NCBI RefSeq assembly: GCF_000208385.1
Contig: NC_015436.1
Coordinates: 372,001-436,000, forward strand
Length of the DNA stretch: 64,000 bases
Direction: 5' to 3'
Source: Parasphaerochaeta coccoides DSM 17374
GTDB taxonomy: Bacteria; Spirochaetota; Spirochaetia; Sphaerochaetales; Sphaerochaetaceae
The position numbers and the translations under genes are program-made. Shown here piece by piece: positions 17,535-26,755 of this stretch (position 1 is its first letter; each line of letters starts with the position of its first letter). Below the pieces are notes generated by a model. The model was not told where the DNA came from, searched no databases, and saw only the letters and a program-made list of their open reading frames with translations.

Positions 17535-18590
17535 TCAGGAATCTTTTCTTGTGACGTGTGACAAAAATTCAGGAGAGGATGAGACGGGAAGATTCTCCGG
17601 CAGGATGATATCAATAGGGATTTCTGTGCTTACATCGGGAGTCTGATTCAATACTCCCTTGCGGTATAGTTGATAAACCGCTGTATGACCTTGGAATTCG
17701 GGACGCTGGGATATCAGGCAATCAACTTTCCCGTCTGTTATTGCCTGCCGGTTCTGGGCAATCAAATCAAATCCGATGATTGTTGTCTGCGGCCTGCGGC
17801 CTATGAGGGAAACATGCTGTGCAATCCTATGCACAGAATCATTGACGACGAATATCCCGGCTATGGTTTTCCCGGCATCATACAGGGCTTCTAGCTGTGA
17901 CTCCCATTTTTCAGTGAAATCCAATTCCAGTTCATGCGTGTCCATATCCCCGTGCATGGCACAGTACTCAGTGAAGCCTCTGACACGTTCTACGCTATTG
18001 AAGGCTTTCTTATGTGTCTGTATGGCCACGTATAGTCCCGCGTGAGGACTCAGCAGCTGCATCATGCGTCCGGCGAGATAACCCGCTTTATACGGATCCT
18101 GGGCTACTGTGGCTACGGGATTCGTATCTGGCAACGCGGAATCGATGAACGTGTAATTCAGGTTTTTCTGTAATGCCAGTACCTGACGCGCTTCCATTGG
18201 ATTCACTGGAGCAAGGACTACGGCGTCGGCATGCCGTGCCAACATTTTTTTTCCTCTTTCAAAGCATGAGCCTTCTTGCATTCTGTCAAATTCATATACG
18301 TCTATGGTGACGGTAAGATCGGAAAGTTCTTTGGCGGCTTTTACGATTCCTTGGTATATGAGGCTCCAATAACCGTATTCGGAATGGAGCAAGGGTAGCA
18401 GGACTCCTATGCGAAAGGCTTTGTTAAGTTTCAAGTTCCTTGCAAAAGCGTTGGGTTTGTAATCGTGAGCCTTGATGATTTCCAGGATTTTATCCTTTGT
18501 TTCCGGAGAGACTCTCCCACGGTCGTGAAGGACTCTATCGACCGTACCTATTGATACCTTGGCAATTTTTGCAATTTCAGTAATGGTCAT
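17535..18590 (-). CDS. LacI-family transcriptional regulator of the arabinose regulon
   Basis: A 351-residue repressor from the ATG at 18590 (GAGG eight bases before it; the longer frame to 18635 adds a non-homologous tail). The helix-turn-helix is at residues 2-25 (TITEIAKIAKVSIGTVDRVL) with the hinge-helix region following. The rest is a periplasmic-binding-type sensor domain related to the ribose-binding family (GVLLPLLHSEYGYW, AVVLAPVNP). It lies divergent from araA, next to the ara operon, and three operator-like sites flank it. It is therefore the probable repressor, released by arabinose or a metabolite. Bacillus AraR carries a GntR-type DNA-binding head; this protein has a LacI-type one. 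Confidence 0.85.
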   Translation of the reverse strand: MTITEIAKIAKVSIGTVDRVLHDRGRVSPETKDKILEIIKAHDYKPNAFARNLKLNKAFRIGVLLPLLHSEYGYWSLIYQGIVKAAKELSDLTVTIDVYEFDRMQEGSCFERGKKMLARHADAVVLAPVNPMEARQVLALQKNLNYTFIDSALPDTNPVATVAQDPYKAGYLAGRMMQLLSPHAGLYVAIQTHKKAFNSVERVRGFTEYCAMHGDMDTHELELDFTEKWESQLEALYDAGKTIAGIFVVNDSVHRIAQHVSLIGRRPQTTIIGFDLIAQNRQAITDGKVDCLISQRPEFQGHTAVYQLYRKGVLNQTPDVSTEIPIDIILPENLPVSSSPEFLSHVTRKDS

Positions 18591-18611
18591 GTCTTGTGCC
18601 TCAAGAAAGAA

Positions 18612-18625
18612 GGTAACGATAACAT
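18612..18625 (-). promoter_or_regulatory. Operator-like site in the lacI leader
   Basis: GGTAACGATAACAT shares the TAACGATAAC core with the auxiliary operator at 9312-9329. It lies 22 bases before the lacI start and directly after a TATAGT hexamer (complement of 18627-18632), so it could mediate autorepression. The match is partial. Confidence 0.4.
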
Positions 18626-18766
18626 CACTATACAATAAATTAACAGGAAGATATATAGATATCGTGGATGCGTGGACGAATACATGAATGGTTCAGGAAA
18701 GTGTCCGGAGATGGGAACAGAATAATTTATTCTTCACATAGAAAATACAAAAAGTTAGAATAAAAC

Positions 18767-18795
18767 TTGACATATCATGAAACAAGGGAGATGAT
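18767..18795 (+). promoter_or_regulatory. Promoter of araA-araD
   Basis: TTGACA (18767-18772), 17 bases, GATGAT (18790-18795). The layout copies that of the ytfQ promoter, including the 12-base gap to the operator. Confidence 0.6.
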
Positions 18796-18807
18796 AAAAT
18801 TCGTAAA

Positions 18808-18825
18808 TGCGTTAACGTTAACGCC
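18808..18825 (+). promoter_or_regulatory. LacI-family operator before araA
   Basis: TGCGTTAACGTTAACGCC, identical to the palindrome at 9483-9500 except for the last base. It starts 12 bases past the -10, the same as at ytfQ. Confidence 0.78.
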
Positions 18826-18947
18826 AAAAAGATACACGAATGGTGGAGAAAAGGAGAGATTTTCTCTGGGACGGCGTCGTGTGATTCATATGGGGAAAAG
18901 CCGGAAAGCATATGTGATTACAAATTAAGCAAGGAGCAAATACTATA

Positions 18948-20432
18948 ATGGGAAAAAAGATTTTTAGCGATTATGAATTCTGGTTTGTCGTTGGCTCCCA
19001 GTTTCTCTATGGAACTGAGACCTTGGACAAAGTGGCGGAACATGCGCAGGTAATCGCCCGCGGGCTTGATGGTTCGCGCCATGTGCCGGCGCGTGTGGTA
19101 TATAAAGCTACAGTCAAGACTCCCGATGAAATCACCACTGTGGTCAAGGAGGCGAATCACACAGACTCCTGCGCGGGGCTGATTGTCTGGATGCATACAT
19201 TTTCACCATCAAAAATGTGGATAAACGGCCTATCCCTGCTCCAGAAGCCGTATGCGCACCTGCATACCCAATTCAACCGCAATATACCGGACGAAGACAT
19301 AGACATGGATTTCATGAATCTCAACCAGAGTGCCCATGGCGACCGTGAACATGGCTTCATTGCCGCACGCATGCATTTGAAGCGGAAAATCATTGTCGGA
19401 TATTGGGCAGATGATGATGTCATGACGAGCCTTGGCACCTGGATGAGGTCAGCCATTGGCGCGGTGGAAAGCCGCAAGCTCAAGGTCGTCCGCTTCGGAG
19501 ACAACATGCGTAATGTTGCAGTCACGGAAGGGGACAAGGTTGGAGTCCAGATACAACTGGGATGGCAGGTGAATACATGGCCTGTCGCCGAGCTGGTTCA
19601 TGAGATGGGGAAAGTGACGGAAAAAGAAATAGACGCCCTGCTTTCCGAATATACGGAGCTGTACGACATGGCGACAGATGACAGTGCGGCGGTTCGTTAT
19701 CAAGCACGGGAGGAAATGGCCATAAGGAGATTCCTGGACAGGGAAGGAGCCTTGGCATTCAGTAATACATTTGAAGATTTGAGTGGTATGGAACAGCTTC
19801 CCGGACTGGCCACCCAACATCTCATGGCGCAAGGTTACGGGTATGGCGGGGAAGGGGACTGGAAAGTTTCGGCCATGACAGCACTTCTCAAGCTGATGAC
19901 CCGCGGCTTGAAGGGCGGCACAGCGTTCATGGAGGATTATACCTACGATTTGGAACCGGGACATGAGTTCTCATTGGGAGCGCATATGCTCGAAGTATGT
20001 CCCTCCCTGGCAGCTTCGCGGCCACGCATTGAAGTGCATCCTCTCGGAATTGGCGGAAAAGGAGATCCCGCGCGTCTTGTATTCGAAGGGATGCCAGGCA
20101 AGGGCATTGTCGCCTCATTGGTCGATATGGGAGGCCGTCTGCGTCTGATTGTCCAGGATATCGAAGCGGTGAAACCTATTTACAGGATGCCTAATCTTCC
20201 TGTCGCCCGCATCATGTGGAAGCCTGAACCTGATTTCAAGACAGGTGCGCATGCGTGGATTCTTGCGGGAGGCTCCCATCATACCGTACTGTCATTGTCC
20301 GCGACACCTGAAATGCTGGAAGATTGGGCGGAAATCATGGACATGGAATTTGTCCATATCACCAAGGAAACGACTATCAAAGGATTGAAGCAACAGCTCT
20401 TTCTGTCCGATCTTGCGTGGAAACTGAAATGA
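18948..20432 (+). CDS. araA: L-arabinose isomerase
   Basis: A 494-residue cytoplasmic enzyme converting L-arabinose to L-ribulose, Mn-dependent. The family's catalytic and metal residues are visible: the glutamates in YGYGGEGDWK and FMEDYTYDLEPG, and the histidines in GAHMLEVCPS and AGGSHHTVLS. Length is normal (~500). AAGGAG lies 11 bases before the ATG, a rather long spacing. It heads a two-gene operon with araD under a LacI-type operator. Confidence 0.96.
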   Translation: MGKKIFSDYEFWFVVGSQFLYGTETLDKVAEHAQVIARGLDGSRHVPARVVYKATVKTPDEITTVVKEANHTDSCAGLIVWMHTFSPSKMWINGLSLLQKPYAHLHTQFNRNIPDEDIDMDFMNLNQSAHGDREHGFIAARMHLKRKIIVGYWADDDVMTSLGTWMRSAIGAVESRKLKVVRFGDNMRNVAVTEGDKVGVQIQLGWQVNTWPVAELVHEMGKVTEKEIDALLSEYTELYDMATDDSAAVRYQAREEMAIRRFLDREGALAFSNTFEDLSGMEQLPGLATQHLMAQGYGYGGEGDWKVSAMTALLKLMTRGLKGGTAFMEDYTYDLEPGHEFSLGAHMLEVCPSLAASRPRIEVHPLGIGGKGDPARLVFEGMPGKGIVASLVDMGGRLRLIVQDIEAVKPIYRMPNLPVARIMWKPEPDFKTGAHAWILAGGSHHTVLSLSATPEMLEDWAEIMDMEFVHITKETTIKGLKQQLFLSDLAWKLK

Positions 20433-20470
20433 AAATTCTATGGTGAGAGAATGCTATTGGGGAGAAACAC

Positions 20471-21166
20471 ATGCTTGAAAAACTGAAAAAAGAAGTATGT
20501 TATGCCAACCAGAGTTTGCCCCGGTATCATCTGGTGACATTCACGTGGGGAAACGTTTCCGCGTATGATGTGAAAAGTGGGCTGATGGTCATTAAGCCGT
20601 CCGGCGTGGAGTACGACACCATGGAACCGGAGCAGATGGTCGTGATGGAAGTGTCCACGGGACGAAAGGTTGAAGGATTGCTGAAACCTTCTTCTGATGC
20701 TCCGACGCATATGGAATTATACAAGACGTTTCCCGGAATCGGAGGCATCACGCATACCCACAGCAGATGGGCGACTATCTTTGCCCAGGCTGGTCGGGGC
20801 ATTCCGGCTTACGGTACGACCCAGGGAGATTATTTCTACGGGGAAATCCCCTGTACGCGAAAGATGACTCCGGCAGAAATCAGAGGTGAATACGAGAAGG
20901 AAACCGGGACAGTCATCATTGAGGCATTCAAAGAACTTGACCCATTATCTGTTCCTTCTGTCTTGGTTCACAGCCATGGCCCTTTCAGTTGGGGGAAGGA
21001 TGCCCAGGAATCGGTACATAATGCTGTTGTCATGGAAGAATGTGCCATGATGGCGTGGCATGCGTTCATGCTTTCCGGAGGACATCTTGACCCGATGCAG
21101 CAGGAACTGTTGGACAAGCACTACCGGCGCAAGCATGGCAAGGACGCGTACTATGGTCAGAAATAG
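20471..21166 (+). CDS. araD: L-ribulose-5-phosphate 4-epimerase
   Basis: A 231-residue class II aldolase-fold epimerase that makes D-xylulose 5-phosphate from L-ribulose 5-phosphate. Visible motifs: [28 protein letters not shown], the zinc ligands in THTHSRWAT and the histidine in VLVHSHGPF. It lies 38 bases after araA with GGAG before its start. It ends the arabinose branch leading into the pentose phosphate pathway. Confidence 0.95.
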   Translation: MLEKLKKEVCYANQSLPRYHLVTFTWGNVSAYDVKSGLMVIKPSGVEYDTMEPEQMVVMEVSTGRKVEGLLKPSSDAPTHMELYKTFPGIGGITHTHSRWATIFAQAGRGIPAYGTTQGDYFYGEIPCTRKMTPAEIRGEYEKETGTVIIEAFKELDPLSVPSVLVHSHGPFSWGKDAQESVHNAVVMEECAMMAWHAFMLSGGHLDPMQQELLDKHYRRKHGKDAYYGQK

Positions 21167-21247
21167 GTGTCAAGGTTCCAGATAAGGTACAAGGGGACAT
21201 GCCTGTATTTTCCATAGATAACAGACAAAAAGCCACCATGACAGAAT

Positions 21248-21290
21248 GAACTGACCCCCCAAGAGTTCTCCAACTCTGGGGGGTCAGTTC
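21248..21290. terminator. Strong hairpin between convergent araD and adhE
   Basis: A ~19-bp stem (GAACTGACCCCCC... / ...GGGGGGTCAGTTC) with one bulged A and the loop CTCC. It lies between two genes that converge and could end both transcripts. There is no T-run on either strand. The C-run ending resembles some insertion-sequence ends, but nothing else supports a mobile element. Confidence 0.6.
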
Positions 21291-21325
21291 AGAACATGGC
21301 GGCCATTGTTTTGGGCTGGGTCGTC

Positions 21326-24013
21326 TTATTTTACGACCTGTTCCTGCCATCTGCGACCGTAGAACGAATCCAGGTAGAGCTGCTTGATTTCGCTGATAAG
21401 CGGGTAGCGCGGATTGGTTCCGGTGCATTGGTCATCAAACGCCTTGACGGACAACTCATCAACCGCTGCCAGGAACTCCTCCTCGTTCACACCCCATTCC
21501 TTGATGGATTTCGGGACATCCAGCTCATTCTTCAGCTTCTCAATCGCACTGACAAGATCCTCGACTTTCTCTTGCATCGTCGCGCCATCTTTGATGGAGA
21601 TGTACGGCGTGTTCTTCTGTTCGTTGACAATCATGTTGATGTAGTCGGCGGCACGGGCGTAGCGACTCACGGCAGAAGGAAACTCGTACTGAGGGAAGGA
21701 CGCCTGCTTGGTCGGAACATCGGTAGCATTGTAGAGAATGACATTGGTAAGCAAAAGGGCGTTGGCCATGCCATGCGGAACATGGAACCGGGCACCCAGC
21801 TTGTGCGCCATCGAATGACACACGCCAAGGAACGCATTGGCAAATGCCATGCCGGCGATTGTCGATGCATTGTGAACTTTTTCCCTTGCTTTCTTGTCAT
21901 TCTGTCCGTCATGGTAGGCACGCGGGAGATACTTGAAGATTACCCTCATAGCTTCCAGGGACAGCCCGTTCGTGTAGTCGGAACTCATAGATGAAGCCAA
22001 TGCTTCCAATGCGTGGGTCAGGACATCCAGGCCGCAGGAGACGGTGAGTCCCTTGGGCTGTCCCATTGCAAGCTCACTGTCCACAATTGCCATGGAGGGG
22101 GTGAGGGAATAGTCGGCAATCGCCCACTTCATCCCCGTAGTCTCATCAGTGATGATGGAGAAGGGCGTGACCTCGCTCCCTGTACCGCTGGTGGTGGGTA
22201 TGCAGACCATCTGCGCTTTCTTGCCCATGTTGGGGAAGGTGTAGATGCGCTTGCGAATGTCCATGAAGCGCAGTGCAAGCCCTTCGAACTTCACTTCGGG
22301 ATGCTCGTAGAGCAGCCACATGATTTTGGCTGCGTCCATCGGAGACCCACCGCCCAGACCTATCAGGACATCAGGCTTGAATGCGTTGAGAGCCTCCATG
22401 CCCGCGTTGATTGTCTGCAAGGTCGGATCCGGCTTGACTTGGTGGAAGCATTCGCTTTCAATGCCAAGCTGATCAAGCGTCTCGGTGACCTTTTCAACCA
22501 TTCCACTGTTGAAAAGGAAGGAGTCGGTGATGATGAAGGCCCGTTTCTTTCCTTCCAGCTCCTGCAAGGCTATGGGAAGACAGCCATATTTGAAATAAAT
22601 TTTCGGGGGAAGCTTGAACCACAGCATGTTTTCTCTCCTTGCGGCGACAGTCTTGATGTTCAGAAGATGCTTGGGACCCACATTTTCGGATACTGAGTTG
22701 TTGCCCCAGCTGCCACACCCCAAGGTCAGGGAAGGTTCGAGACGGAAATTGTAGATGTCTCCAATGGCTCCTTGGCTTGCCGGCATATTAAGCAGGACGC
22801 GTGATGTCTTGACCTCTTGGCTGAATAAGTTGATTTTCTCGTTTTCCGTCCCCTCCACATACAGTACCGACGTATGGCCGAAACCACCGTGAGCGACCAA
22901 GGTCTCCGCCATGGCGGTTCCTTCCTTGAAGGTGGAGCATTTGTACATACCCAGGACGGGAGAAAGTTTTTCATGGGCGAAAGGCTCGGCGGTGGAAACA
23001 TCCGTCACTTCACCAATCAGTACCTTGCTGCCTGCGGGGACTTTGAATCCGGCGATTTGGGCGACCCTTTCAGCCGGTTGTCCGACAATGGCAGGATTGA
23101 CCGTGCCTCTTTGCGGATCCAGGATAACAGCGCCGAGCTTCTTCTTTTCTCCATCCGTCAAGAAATAAGCCCCTCTCTGAATCAGTTCGGTTTTCACGGC
23201 ATCATAGATGTCTGCAAGGCAGATGATTGCTTGTTCTGAGGCACAGACGACGCCGTTATCGAAGGTTTTGGACATGAGGATTGAGCTGACCGCCGTCTTT
23301 ATATCGGCAGAGGAATCGATAAGGGCAGGAGTATTGCCTGAACCAACGCCTATGGCGGGCTTGCCTGATGAGTATGCGCTCTTGACCATGGCCGGTCCGC
23401 CCGTAGCCAGGATGATGTCCACCAGGGGGTGCTTCATCAGATATTCAGTCTTGGCGAGTGTCGGCTCGTCAATCCAACCTACTATGTCGTGGGGAGCTCC
23501 CGCCTTGACCGCCGCGTCACGGATGATACGCGCCGCTTCGCAGGTACATGTCTTGGCACGGGGATGTGGACTGAAAATGATGGCGTTGCGTGTCTTCAAG
23601 GCAATCAGGGCCTTGAAGATGGCCGTGGAGGTCGGGTTTGTCGTCGGAATGATGCCACAGACAACACCAATCGGTTCCGCAATCTTCTCTATGCCGAAGG
23701 TCTTGTCGTGTTCGACAATGCCGCATGTCTTATCGCTCTTGTACTTGTTGTATATGTACTCCGTAGCAAAATGATTCTTGATTACCTTGTCTTCGACAAT
23801 GCCCATTCCGGTTTCCTGGACTGCTTGCTGGGCAAGGGTGATGCGGGCATTGTTCGCTGCTATGGCCGCCGCACGGAAAATTTCATCTACCTTTTCCTGG
23901 GAAAACAGGGAAAATACCTTCTGGGCATTCTTCACCCGCTCAATCAAAAGCTGAAGATCCTTTTCTCCTGGAAAGGCTTCAGATACCGTTGTCTCTTTTG
24001 CTGAAGTTGCCAT
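21326..24013 (-). CDS. adhE: Bifunctional acetaldehyde-CoA / alcohol dehydrogenase
   Basis: An 895-residue fusion. The N-terminal half is a CoA-acylating aldehyde dehydrogenase with the catalytic cysteine in DNGVVCASEQ and PTTNPTSTAIFKA. The C-terminal half is an iron-dependent alcohol dehydrogenase with the GLGGGSPMDAAK nucleotide loop and the iron-site histidines in LTHALEAL and FLGVCHSMAHKLGA. It reduces acetyl-CoA to ethanol with two NADH and regenerates NAD during fermentation. AAGGAG lies six bases before the ATG. A TTGACT hexamer at 24109-24114 (minus) may be its -35, but the -10 is poor. I did not find a convincing Rex site. Confidence 0.97.
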   Translation of the reverse strand: MATSAKETTVSEAFPGEKDLQLLIERVKNAQKVFSLFSQEKVDEIFRAAAIAANNARITLAQQAVQETGMGIVEDKVIKNHFATEYIYNKYKSDKTCGIVEHDKTFGIEKIAEPIGVVCGIIPTTNPTSTAIFKALIALKTRNAIIFSPHPRAKTCTCEAARIIRDAAVKAGAPHDIVGWIDEPTLAKTEYLMKHPLVDIILATGGPAMVKSAYSSGKPAIGVGSGNTPALIDSSADIKTAVSSILMSKTFDNGVVCASEQAIICLADIYDAVKTELIQRGAYFLTDGEKKKLGAVILDPQRGTVNPAIVGQPAERVAQIAGFKVPAGSKVLIGEVTDVSTAEPFAHEKLSPVLGMYKCSTFKEGTAMAETLVAHGGFGHTSVLYVEGTENEKINLFSQEVKTSRVLLNMPASQGAIGDIYNFRLEPSLTLGCGSWGNNSVSENVGPKHLLNIKTVAARRENMLWFKLPPKIYFKYGCLPIALQELEGKKRAFIITDSFLFNSGMVEKVTETLDQLGIESECFHQVKPDPTLQTINAGMEALNAFKPDVLIGLGGGSPMDAAKIMWLLYEHPEVKFEGLALRFMDIRKRIYTFPNMGKKAQMVCIPTTSGTGSEVTPFSIITDETTGMKWAIADYSLTPSMAIVDSELAMGQPKGLTVSCGLDVLTHALEALASSMSSDYTNGLSLEAMRVIFKYLPRAYHDGQNDKKAREKVHNASTIAGMAFANAFLGVCHSMAHKLGARFHVPHGMANALLLTNVILYNATDVPTKQASFPQYEFPSAVSRYARAADYINMIVNEQKNTPYISIKDGATMQEKVEDLVSAIEKLKNELDVPKSIKEWGVNEEEFLAAVDELSVKAFDDQCTGTNPRYPLISEIKQLYLDSFYGRRWQEQVVK

Positions 24014-24267
24014 ATGTCGCTCCTTGCAATGGTTGTTTTCCTGTGCGGTTCACTACGGTGACGCAGGGGTTCCTAATATTCCAAACCCTAGTGGAAATGA
24101 TGAACTTAAGTCAATAGAATTTTAATAAAAATATATTATGATGAAATATTAAATTGCAAATATACATGCAAATCTTGATTTGTTATTATTTAATTCACAT
24201 TATTTGCGCTATTTTCCGCAAAATATCATTTGAAACTTGAGAGAAAGATATTATATGATTTTTTCTT

Positions 24268-25527
24268 TCAGATGCCCCTGAAAATTACGGGAAGGGTATA
24301 AAGGACAAGGATTGTCAGAACAGCCGCAATCGGGAAACCACTGGTTTTCCCTGCATGGGCGGTGATTCCGGAAGCTGCCGCCGGGCTTTCTTCCGACTCC
24401 CAGGATGCTTCGCAAAGGATGGTGTCTATTGTCTTGAGAAGCGACATGTATGTTTTCTTCCTATGGGAAGAATTGGTTTTGGAAGAATCTTTGCCGCGGG
24501 AAGTCCATCCTCCCGAAAGCTGTCCAAAATAGGAAAGCTGGGTGCTAATCAACTTTCCTGCCGTACCGGGCAGGGAAGGACGCCCACTGGTCATGTACAG
24601 GCTGACATAAATTAAAGAGACAAGGAGCATCGCCTTGCTCCATCCCTGGATAAGGGCATCACGGGTAATCTGGATGATTCCCCAGTGGAAAAGTATCTCC
24701 CCTGATGGCTGGAGGAGGCTCAGGAAAAGCATGGAGAAAACCAGCAAAAGAGGTGGCATGGGACGGAACTTGCGACCGGATGACAGGGCAAGCAGAAGGC
24801 ATGCGGCCATGGAGAGTGTCTGGACTCCCGCGTTTTGCTGGAGAAACAGGGGAGGAAGCATTGCCAGCCCCATGATGACAGGTATGATTGAGCGATTCGG
24901 TTTCCATTTCCGGTCGGTGGAAAGCTCACGGGAGTAGCGTGATGGCAGCAATCCCTCACTGTGGACGCGTGCATACCAGATGCTGGAGCGCATGAAAGCG
25001 GACGCGGCCAGTCCGACCAGAAGGGAAGTGGCCAGTCCCAGTGCGAAAAGCGGCGGGGCGACCAGCCAGATTGAAGGACCGAAAAATAACATCTGAGCCA
25101 CGGCAAGCTGGGCGATGTTGCTGGAAATAGCACCGCATATGCTGATTCCTATGGGACTGATCCATGGCTTTTTCTGCCCGCGTATCATCCAAAGAAGTCT
25201 CATCAAAGGTCCCGAAGCAAGAGTGCTGGCAGCAGATAGTGCAATCTGGAAGGAGAACAATGTGCCATTAACCAGTCCTTGCCCCAGTGTTTTCAAAAGC
25301 ATGAGCCAGAGGTAATCCTTCCATCCCAGCAAAGGCAAGCCAATGAGCAGGGGGAGATTCGCCAACCCCAGACGGAAAAAGGGGAGAGGTTTGGGAATGA
25401 GCAGTTCCAAAGAGGAGCAGAACAAAGAGATGGCCGCAAGGAAAGCGGTCAGTTCAAGACGATTTTTTGCTGTATCTTGGCCAGAAGAATCATCATGATT
25501 CATCGGCGTGGACGGTAGGGAAGTCAT
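24268..25527 (-). CDS. Gx transporter family membrane protein with extended C-terminal membrane domain
   Basis: A 419-residue polytopic membrane protein. Residues ~25-190 match the Gx / heptaprenyl-diphosphate-synthase-component-I family (PF07456), with LGLANLPLLI, GQGLVNGTLFSF and GAISSNIAQL. This family is now viewed as an ECF-type S-component-like transporter; the old enzyme name is probably wrong. Typical members are ~170 residues. Here a second membrane region (~220-330, LLLALSSG, LIQGWSKAMLLVSLIYVSLY) recalls the EcfT/CbiQ transmembrane subunit, followed by a charged tail and a final helix. That similarity is my reading, not a search result. The start ATG lies seven bases after a good -10, so the message may be leaderless. 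Confidence 0.65.
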   Translation of the reverse strand: MTSLPSTPMNHDDSSGQDTAKNRLELTAFLAAISLFCSSLELLIPKPLPFFRLGLANLPLLIGLPLLGWKDYLWLMLLKTLGQGLVNGTLFSFQIALSAASTLASGPLMRLLWMIRGQKKPWISPIGISICGAISSNIAQLAVAQMLFFGPSIWLVAPPLFALGLATSLLVGLAASAFMRSSIWYARVHSEGLLPSRYSRELSTDRKWKPNRSIIPVIMGLAMLPPLFLQQNAGVQTLSMAACLLLALSSGRKFRPMPPLLLVFSMLFLSLLQPSGEILFHWGIIQITRDALIQGWSKAMLLVSLIYVSLYMTSGRPSLPGTAGKLISTQLSYFGQLSGGWTSRGKDSSKTNSSHRKKTYMSLLKTIDTILCEASWESEESPAAASGITAHAGKTSGFPIAAVLTILVLYTLPVIFRGI

Positions 25528-25534
25528 AGCGGGG

Positions 25535-25563
25535 AGTATATCAGCGGCATTTCCGTCTGTCCA
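25535..25563 (-). promoter_or_regulatory. Promoter giving a likely leaderless message for the Gx gene
   Basis: On the minus strand: TGGACA (25558-25563), 17 bases, TATACT (25535-25540). The ATG at 25527 follows the -10 by seven bases, so transcription should start at or next to the first codon. No ribosome site precedes the ATG. Confidence 0.6.
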
Positions 25564-25936
25564 TCTTCCGGTGTGCGGGGTGGTTTGCAGAGATTGCAGC
25601 AGCGGCAGCGGGCTGCGCGGGAGTAAGCCCAGGTTCTTGCGTTAAAGCAGCCGCAACGCGGACGTGACAAGGATGACAGGGGCATCGTCGGCAGACAGGT
25701 GGAAAAGAAATAGGGATAAAACGGTAGTTCAGGTGATTTGCATTGGTGGTATGTGGAGAGGAAATACACTTTTAGAAAGGGAACTTTCCTCAATATAGTC
25801 TTTTTAAAAAGATTCCGTGTAATTCATGCGAAATAAATGTATAATCAATAAAGAAGCCATGAAGAAAATGTGTCTTTGTGCGGAATGGCTTTTTCTTGGC
25901 TTGTGTACTATCGGGTATTGGGAGGATAGTTGATTC
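25564..25936. other. Intergenic region with GC-rich inverted repeats, function unknown
   Basis: About 370 bases between the divergent Gx and response regulator genes. The stretch 25590-25680 is GC-rich and can form small stems (GGGCT...AGCCC; GCGTT...AACGC). I compared it by eye with SRP RNA, tmRNA and RNase P signatures and saw none. The part from 25780 on is AT-rich and probably holds the promoter of the two-component operon. Confidence 0.35.
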
Positions 25937-26716
25937 ATGAAACAGATATATCTTGCGGATGAACAAGAGATGGATCGCCTTGGAATCCGTCAGTTCCTTG
26001 AACTTTCGGAATATAGCGTGCATGAGTTCAATGACCTGCATTCCTTGCAGTTGTCTATTTCCCGTCAGCTTCCTGACCTTTTGATCTTGGCGATTACATT
26101 CTCTGATGGTGACGGTTTTTCCTTTTTGAAGAAACTACGGGCGACATATAGTTTCCCCGTCATCTTCGTGACTTCACGCGGAGCCGAGAGCGACCGCATC
26201 CTGGGCTTTGAGCTGGGAGCCGATGACTATGTGGTCAAGCCTTTCTCCGCAAAAGAGCTGGTGCTCAGGGTGAGAGCCATATTCAGGAGGCTGGAGGGAA
26301 CGACCCAACTGAACAGGGGAGGTTCCAGCTGGGTTCTCGACGGTTCTGTCTTGTTGCTCGATGAAGTGTCCCATCTGTTTACCATTGATGGAGACCTGAT
26401 TCCCCTTACAGCCGCTGAATGGCGCATCATGAGTTATCTTGTCAGCAATGCCGGAATCCTGATAACCCGTGCGCAGGTTCTTGAAAACTGTTTTGATTAT
26501 TCATTTGAATTTTACGATAGGATAGTTGACACACATATCAAGAACATTCGTTCCAAGCTAGGAGCGTTAGGAAGCCAATGGATTGAGACCGTGCGCGGTT
26601 ACGGTTACCGTTTTGCCGGACGCCCCACGGACGGACGTCCGACTCATGGGAATGTGGAGGGCAAATCCAGTGAGGCGGCTTTCGCGAGCCACGAAGTCAT
26701 TGCCGCGCGTTCCTGA
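25937..26716 (+). CDS. OmpR-family response regulator with degenerate receiver (no phospho-acceptor Asp)
   Basis: A 259-residue protein with a receiver domain (1-120) and a winged-helix DNA-binding domain (~135-230, LTAAEWRIMSYL, VDTHIKNIRSKLG, IETVRGYGYRF). The acidic pair D8-E9, the switch threonine (FVTSRG) and the lysine (VVKPFS) are present, but the acceptor position is alanine: DLLILA(52)ITFSDGDG against DLLIQD(52)VMLPDGDG in the next gene. It therefore cannot be phosphorylated in the usual way and may act constitutively or by heterodimerising with its neighbour. A ~30-residue polar tail follows the winged helix. It is first in an operon with a second regulator and a histidine kinase. 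Confidence 0.88.
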   Translation: MKQIYLADEQEMDRLGIRQFLELSEYSVHEFNDLHSLQLSISRQLPDLLILAITFSDGDGFSFLKKLRATYSFPVIFVTSRGAESDRILGFELGADDYVVKPFSAKELVLRVRAIFRRLEGTTQLNRGGSSWVLDGSVLLLDEVSHLFTIDGDLIPLTAAEWRIMSYLVSNAGILITRAQVLENCFDYSFEFYDRIVDTHIKNIRSKLGALGSQWIETVRGYGYRFAGRPTDGRPTHGNVEGKSSEAAFASHEVIAARS

Positions 26717-26755
26717 CACGCGACAGCCGGTGATGGGTGACCAAGGAGAAAACCC

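Noticed and set aside
21248-21290. Insertion sequence or solo IS end
   Set aside because: No transposase, no target duplication and only one hairpin; kept as a terminator.
21296-21994. 232-codon plus-strand frame opposite adhE
   Set aside because: Lies wholly against the conserved alcohol dehydrogenase half; not protein-like.
24203-24222. TTTGCG-N8-CGCAAA dyad upstream of adhE as a Rex operator or a terminator
   Set aside because: It does not match the Rex consensus TTGTGAA-N4-TTCACAA and has no T-run. Too weak to call.
25590-25680. Small stable RNA (SRP RNA or tmRNA)
   Set aside because: The conserved SRP domain IV and tmRNA ends are not present; only short generic stems.
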